The position numbers and the translations under genes were made by a program. Below the pieces are notes generated by a model. That model did no database searches and was not told where the DNA came from. It was given only the letters and a program-made list of their open reading frames with translations. Positions 5,833 to 8,456 of a stretch of DNA of 8,456 nt are shown one piece after another; within the stretch, counting starts at the first letter, position 1, and each line of letters starts with the position of its first letter. Origin of the DNA: an uncultured Desulfomonile sp. (GTDB taxonomy: Bacteria; Desulfobacterota; Desulfomonilia; Desulfomonilales; Desulfomonilaceae); NCBI GenBank assembly GCA_903853735.1, contig CAINUH010000203.1, positions 1 to 8,456 on the forward strand, read 5' to 3'.

Positions 5833-6272
5833 GGCTTGTCAAGAGGCTGATCGAACTGGCATTTGTTATACTAATCATCTCTCTTTTTATGAAGAACAAG
5901 GACCTCGAGCTGCCGATCAATTATTTCGGTTTGGCTCAACCACTCAAAGTAGCCTTCTGGGAGCTGGTCACATTTTGCGTTTCAATTGGAATTATCATTG
6001 CGGTGCTGGGAGATTTCATCACCCAACTCAAATGGATCGGAGAGAAGCGTCGGATGATCAAGACGGACAGGGAGCATCAGGGAGAAGTTGGCCGCCTCAA
6101 CGGCAGGATCCAGACCCTTGAGTCTGAAAACAGGCTCCTGAAACAAAATCTTGACCAGAAGTCGAAAGAGGTTTCCGAGGTCCAAAAAAGGCTTGATACC
6201 TTATCCTATGAGAGACGGGAGGCTTCCCACCCGGATTCTGAACAGCCCGCGGGGGCTGCTGAAACGAAATGA
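5829..6272 (+). CDS. LapA-like inner-membrane protein with coiled-coil tail
   Basis: A 147-residue membrane protein. Two hydrophobic helices (about 6-21 and 42-61) form a hairpin with the short connecting segment MKNKDLELPINYFGLAQPLK, resembling the LapA (DUF1049) domain with its N.x.V.lny.fg loop. Residues from about 72 to 130 are a charged, heptad-rich coiled coil, followed by a disordered end rich in Pro, Glu and Ala. LapA in E. coli helps control LpxC turnover with LapB; many bacteria have LapA-domain proteins without that proven role, so lipopolysaccharide control here is only a possibility. A very strong ribosome site (GGAGGAGG) lies in the last codons of the HIT gene, and the ATG overlaps that gene's stop by four bases. 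No LapB-like TPR gene is visible in the window. Confidence 0.72.
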   Translation: MRLVKRLIELAFVILIISLFMKNKDLELPINYFGLAQPLKVAFWELVTFCVSIGIIIAVLGDFITQLKWIGEKRRMIKTDREHQGEVGRLNGRIQTLESENRLLKQNLDQKSKEVSEVQKRLDTLSYERREASHPDSEQPAGAAETK

Positions 6273-6336
6273 TGGTCTCAAAGGTCTCATCATAGCTTCA
6301 TGGAATCGGTACACGGTGGAGCCATTAAATGCCGAT

Positions 6337-6364
6337 TTGACTTGAGGGCGGAACTCGTTATAAA
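6337..6364 (+). promoter_or_regulatory. Candidate promoter of ribF
   Basis: TTGACT (6337-6342; 5 of 6) and TATAAA (6359-6364; 5 of 6) with a 16-base spacer, in the 197-base gap after the LapA-like gene. It predicts a leader of about 100 bases before ribF and indicates that ribF and the genes after it form a separate transcript. Confidence 0.65.
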
Positions 6365-6374
6365 TAAGATTTTG

Positions 6375-6425
6375 CTCGGATGAGTACGAGATTTGAGTAT
6401 TTACCAGCCGAATTGTGAAGCTGGT
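6375..6425 (+). promoter_or_regulatory. Two small hairpins in the ribF leader
   Basis: CTCG (6375-6378) can pair with CGAG (6387-6390) across an 8-base loop. ACCAGC (6403-6408) pairs perfectly with GCTGGT (6420-6425) across an 11-base loop. Both would be in the leader RNA. No FMN-riboswitch (RFN) core sequence is present, and no T-run follows, so these are neither a known riboswitch nor a normal terminator. They may be chance or a local translational control. Confidence 0.25.
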
Positions 6426-6469
6426 CAATAAACTATTGAAATGTAGTCAGGTAGCCCCTGAAGCCACAC

Positions 6470-7408
6470 ATGGAAATCGTTCGCGTTCGCGAAAAGATTT
6501 ATCAAAACTTTATCGCTCCTTCAGTAGCGCTGGGAAACTTCGACGGCGTTCACCTCGGACACCAAGAGATTCTCCGGCGCACAGTGGAGACGGCCCATCG
6601 CAAGGGTCGGGAAGCGGTCGTCTACACTTTTGATCCCCATCCACGCCTGGTTCTTAACAAAGCGCCTGAAATACCAAGGATAACGACTCCCAGCGAACGA
6701 GCCGGAATTCTTGAAAATCTGGGAATCGACGTACTCGTACTCGCGGAGTTTACTCGAGAATTCGCGTCTCAGTCTCCGGAGGATTTCGTGGAGAACGTCC
6801 TCTCGGAAGAACTGGGAACAAGACACTTGTTCATCGGGGAAAACTATCGTTTTGGTAAGGGCCGATCCGGAACTCCCAACACACTGCGGAAAATGGCCTA
6901 TGAACTGGGATTTATCGTTCACGTGGTTCCTCCGGTCTATTGTGGAGACACCATAGTATCTTCGAGCCGCATACGCGAACATTTGACGCGAGGAGAAATA
7001 GCCGAGGCTAACCTGTTGCTCGGAAGAGAGTTTACCATAGAGGGAAGGGTCATTCATGGACACCACAGAGGCAAAGGATTGGGTTTCCCTACGGCAAACA
7101 TCAAACCCGAGGTCAAGTTGCATCCTCCGGAGGGCGTTTATGCCATATATTGCCTGGCTGAGGACGTGATTCGCCCGGCAGTAATGAATATCGGCTACAA
7201 TCCTACATTCAAAGACCGCCGGGTCTCATACGAGGTCCACATTCTTGATTACGGGGAGGATCTTTACGGAGAATTTATTGCGGCCTACATGGTAGAAAGG
7301 TTAAGACCTGAAATGACTTTCGTGTCCGGGGACGACCTCCGTGCCCAGATTGCCAAAGATGTCGCACAGGCTCGTGAAATCCTGGCCGGAAAACCCAAGA
7401 TGCCCTGA
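6470..7408 (+). CDS. ribF: Bifunctional riboflavin kinase / FAD synthetase
   Basis: Cytoplasmic enzyme that phosphorylates riboflavin to FMN and adenylylates FMN to FAD. The 312-residue length is normal. The N-terminal FAD synthetase domain shows ALGNFDGVHLGHQ (20-32, the nucleotidyltransferase HxGH site), TFDPHP (53-58), GENYRFGKGRSG (123-134) and SSSRIRE (164-170), followed by the linker LTRGEIAEANLLLGR. The C-terminal kinase domain shows GKGLGFPTANI (201-211), EGVYAIY (221-227), NIGYNPTF (240-247) and YEVHILDY (254-261), with Glu255 at the expected catalytic-base position. All key motifs are intact. No strong ribosome site precedes the ATG, but the start fits the family. It has its own promoter and leader. 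The redox-related genes downstream may be co-transcribed (98-base gap) but need not be functionally linked. Confidence 0.97.
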   Translation: MEIVRVREKIYQNFIAPSVALGNFDGVHLGHQEILRRTVETAHRKGREAVVYTFDPHPRLVLNKAPEIPRITTPSERAGILENLGIDVLVLAEFTREFASQSPEDFVENVLSEELGTRHLFIGENYRFGKGRSGTPNTLRKMAYELGFIVHVVPPVYCGDTIVSSSRIREHLTRGEIAEANLLLGREFTIEGRVIHGHHRGKGLGFPTANIKPEVKLHPPEGVYAIYCLAEDVIRPAVMNIGYNPTFKDRRVSYEVHILDYGEDLYGEFIAAYMVERLRPEMTFVSGDDLRAQIAKDVAQAREILAGKPKMP

Positions 7409-7475
7409 AGCGTCGGACACGATGCGGAAACTACCCTCAAGGGAACTTCCGAGAAGTCTTTGGCTAATCTCTTTC

Positions 7476-7491
7476 TTCCAAGGATTGATTG
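7476..7491 (+). repeat. Direct repeat, copy 1 (before the rhodanese gene)
   Basis: TTCCAAGGATTGATTG, identical to 8022-8037. The copies are 546 bp apart, an exact multiple of three, and bracket the rhodanese gene. ACTTCCGA also precedes both copies, 23 and 21 bases upstream, so the similarity extends beyond the 16-mer. This copy sits 15 bases before the rhodanese ATG. Its AAGGA could serve as a Shine-Dalgarno for the TTG at its end, which opens a five-codon frame stopping directly before that ATG. Confidence 0.8.
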
Positions 7492-7506
7492 GAAAACAAT
7501 ACGTAA

Positions 7507-8034
7507 ATGAATGTCTCAGGCATATTGTTGAGAGCCATCTTGATAGCGATCGGAGCCTCCGCCGTCGGGCTGGGTGTGAATGCTGTCTCGGGTCGTATGT
7601 TGCCCTGGGTCTATGTACCTCCAAAGCATGTAGTGCTTTCAGGTGTAATGGTTCCACTCATTAACGAGAAGGAAGCCCGCAGGTTTCTGGTGGATACCGG
7701 CACAGTATTTGTGGACACTCGACTTGAGAAAGATTATGCCAAGTCTCACATCAGGGGAGCTGTCTTTCTCCAACCTGCAGACAAAGAAGAGCGTTTCCCC
7801 GCGGTTCAACCTTTTCTGCCGGAGTATGCCCGGCTTGTATTGTATTGCTACGGGCCGGAGTGCCCTATGGCCGAAGAGGTGGCACTGTTTCTTGCACAAC
7901 TTGGTTACAAGGACATGATGATAATGACCGCGGGTTTCCGAAATTGGGACAAGGCTGGATATCCAATAGAAAATGGTTCACGATCCGGCCGCACTTCCGA
8001 CGAGGAACCGAGTTCAAGAAGTTCCAAGGATTGA
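7507..8034 (+). CDS. Membrane-anchored rhodanese-like protein
   Basis: A 175-residue single-domain rhodanese behind an N-terminal hydrophobic helix (about 6-28), so probably anchored in the inner membrane with the domain outside. Domain landmarks: INEKEARRFL (52-61), VFVDTR (67-72), SHIRGAV (80-86), the active-site strand LVLYCYGPECPMAEEVA (110-126) and TAGFRNWDKAGYPI (141-154). Cys114 is the expected persulfide-forming residue; Cys119 lies where classic rhodaneses have the last loop residue, giving C-x4-C instead of C-x4-R. The tail (156-175) is Ser/Arg-rich and looks disordered. A sulfurtransferase or thiol-redox role is expected; the donor and acceptor are unknown. It ends one stop codon before the MauE/DoxX gene, its likely partner. 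The ribosome site for the ATG is weak. Confidence 0.88.
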   Translation: MNVSGILLRAILIAIGASAVGLGVNAVSGRMLPWVYVPPKHVVLSGVMVPLINEKEARRFLVDTGTVFVDTRLEKDYAKSHIRGAVFLQPADKEERFPAVQPFLPEYARLVLYCYGPECPMAEEVALFLAQLGYKDMMIMTAGFRNWDKAGYPIENGSRSGRTSDEEPSSRSSKD

Positions 8035-8037
8035 TTG
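8022..8037 (+). repeat. Direct repeat, copy 2 (rhodanese/MauE junction)
   Basis: TTCCAAGGATTGATTG again, here covering the last rhodanese codons (Ser-Lys-Asp-stop) and the first TTG of the MauE/DoxX gene. AAGGA within it provides that gene's ribosome site. Confidence 0.8.
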
Positions 8038-8456
8038 TTGAAATACGCTGTCTTAATCGCGCGATTGCTCATAGGCGGTCTGTTTGTCTACGCCAGTGTA
8101 TACAAGATAACGGACCCGGCAGACTTTGCGGTATCTATCCGAAACTATATGATTATACCGGCGGAGTGGAGCAACGTCGTCGCAATGACTCTTCCTTGGA
8201 TAGAGATCTCGGCCGGACTGTTTCTCGTGGTTGGAATTCTTACGAGACCCGCTGCTATGCTGACCACAGGGATGATGGGGCTATTCCTCGCGGCCATCTC
8301 GTATGCCTATTTTATCGGCCTCAATATTGATTGTGGCTGTTTCTCAGCCTCATCATCTTCCAGCGGCGCGGTCGGAGTCCATCACATAATCCGTGATGCT
8401 GCACTGTTCCTGGCTTCATGTCTTATTCTTGTCCGGGACGGCGGAGATTACAGCAT
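8038..8456 (+). CDS. MauE/DoxX-family redox membrane protein (cut by window end)
   Basis: At least 139 residues of an integral membrane protein with four hydrophobic helices (about 4-19, 46-66, 71-93 and 117-132). FVYASVYKITDPADFAVSIRNY (16-37) is the typical first helix and loop of the MauE/DoxX group, and IDCGCF (97-102) carries a C-x-C pair like that of MauE-type thiol-redox proteins. Its relatives pass electrons between thiols or disulfides and quinone, or help mature periplasmic disulfide proteins; the partner here is probably the adjacent rhodanese. The start is one of two tandem TTG codons right after the rhodanese stop, in the same frame. The second (8038) is preferred because AGGA is seven bases away. 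The frame stays open to the end of the window, so the C-terminus is missing. Confidence 0.87.
   Translation, partial: MKYAVLIARLLIGGLFVYASVYKITDPADFAVSIRNYMIIPAEWSNVVAMTLPWIEISAGLFLVVGILTRPAAMLTTGMMGLFLAAISYAYFIGLNIDCGCFSASSSSSGAVGVHHIIRDAALFLASCLILVRDGGDYS

Noticed and set aside
6273..6469. FMN riboswitch upstream of ribF
   Set aside because: The conserved RFN core segments are not present and the leader is too short for the full element.
6521..7123. 200-codon minus-strand frame inside ribF
   Set aside because: It is the shadow of a clear, motif-complete ribF gene and shows no family features.
7425..7452. GGAA..CCCTCAAGGG..TTCC hairpin after ribF as a terminator
   Set aside because: The inner loop is too tight, the outer stem is short and no T-run follows directly.
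1..8456. CRISPR array, insertion sequence, prophage or rRNA
   Set aside because: No spaced repeat arrays, terminal inverted repeats, transposase motifs or rRNA-like sequence were seen on either strand.

Overview
The window reads as a chromosomal segment of an anaerobic deltaproteobacterium (Desulfobacterota; the feel is Desulfomonile/Syntrophobacter-like). I infer this from the gene families and their combination: methylmalonyl-CoA epimerase, an FmdB-type zinc ribbon, an Rrf2 regulator, a UPF0280 protein, a HIT protein beside a LapA-like membrane protein, and a rhodanese followed by a MauE/DoxX membrane protein. No database search was possible. Coding is dense, with no phage, transposon, CRISPR or RNA gene visible.

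Left part, minus strand (1483 down to 1). A tight gene string starts with a 29-residue, very basic protein of the AURKAIP1/COX24 (bS22/mS38-like) ribosomal family. It is followed by a 182-residue HExxH protein (putative zinc metalloprotease), an FmdB-type zinc-ribbon protein, methylmalonyl-CoA epimerase (mce), and the first three codons of another gene at the window edge. The short gaps suggest one transcript.

Divergent control region and Rrf2 regulator (1484-2141). An Rrf2-family regulator with a three-cysteine cluster is transcribed the other way. The region between holds five copies of a TCATG(T/A)C motif. Two of them lie in a perfect 10-bp inverted repeat, each arm of which contains a TTGACA -35 box pointing outward. 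This looks like a shared operator for the regulator and, possibly, the minus-strand string.

Middle (2142-3898). A stretch of about 460 bp has no convincing gene and ends in a plausible extended -10 promoter. It is followed by a secreted 430-residue FG-GAP/VCBS-type beta-propeller protein.

Right part, plus strand (3918-8456). A promoter precedes a four-gene run: UPF0280 (ApbE-like), a YfcE/MJ0936-type metallophosphoesterase, a HIT-family nucleotide hydrolase/phosphorylase, and a LapA-like two-helix membrane protein with a coiled-coil tail. A second good promoter and a leader of about 100 nt precede ribF (FMN/FAD synthesis). Next come a membrane-anchored rhodanese and a MauE/DoxX-family membrane protein cut by the window end. 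The last two are likely partners in envelope thiol or sulfur redox chemistry. They sit in the same reading frame with a single stop codon between them, and an exact 16-bp repeat brackets the rhodanese gene.
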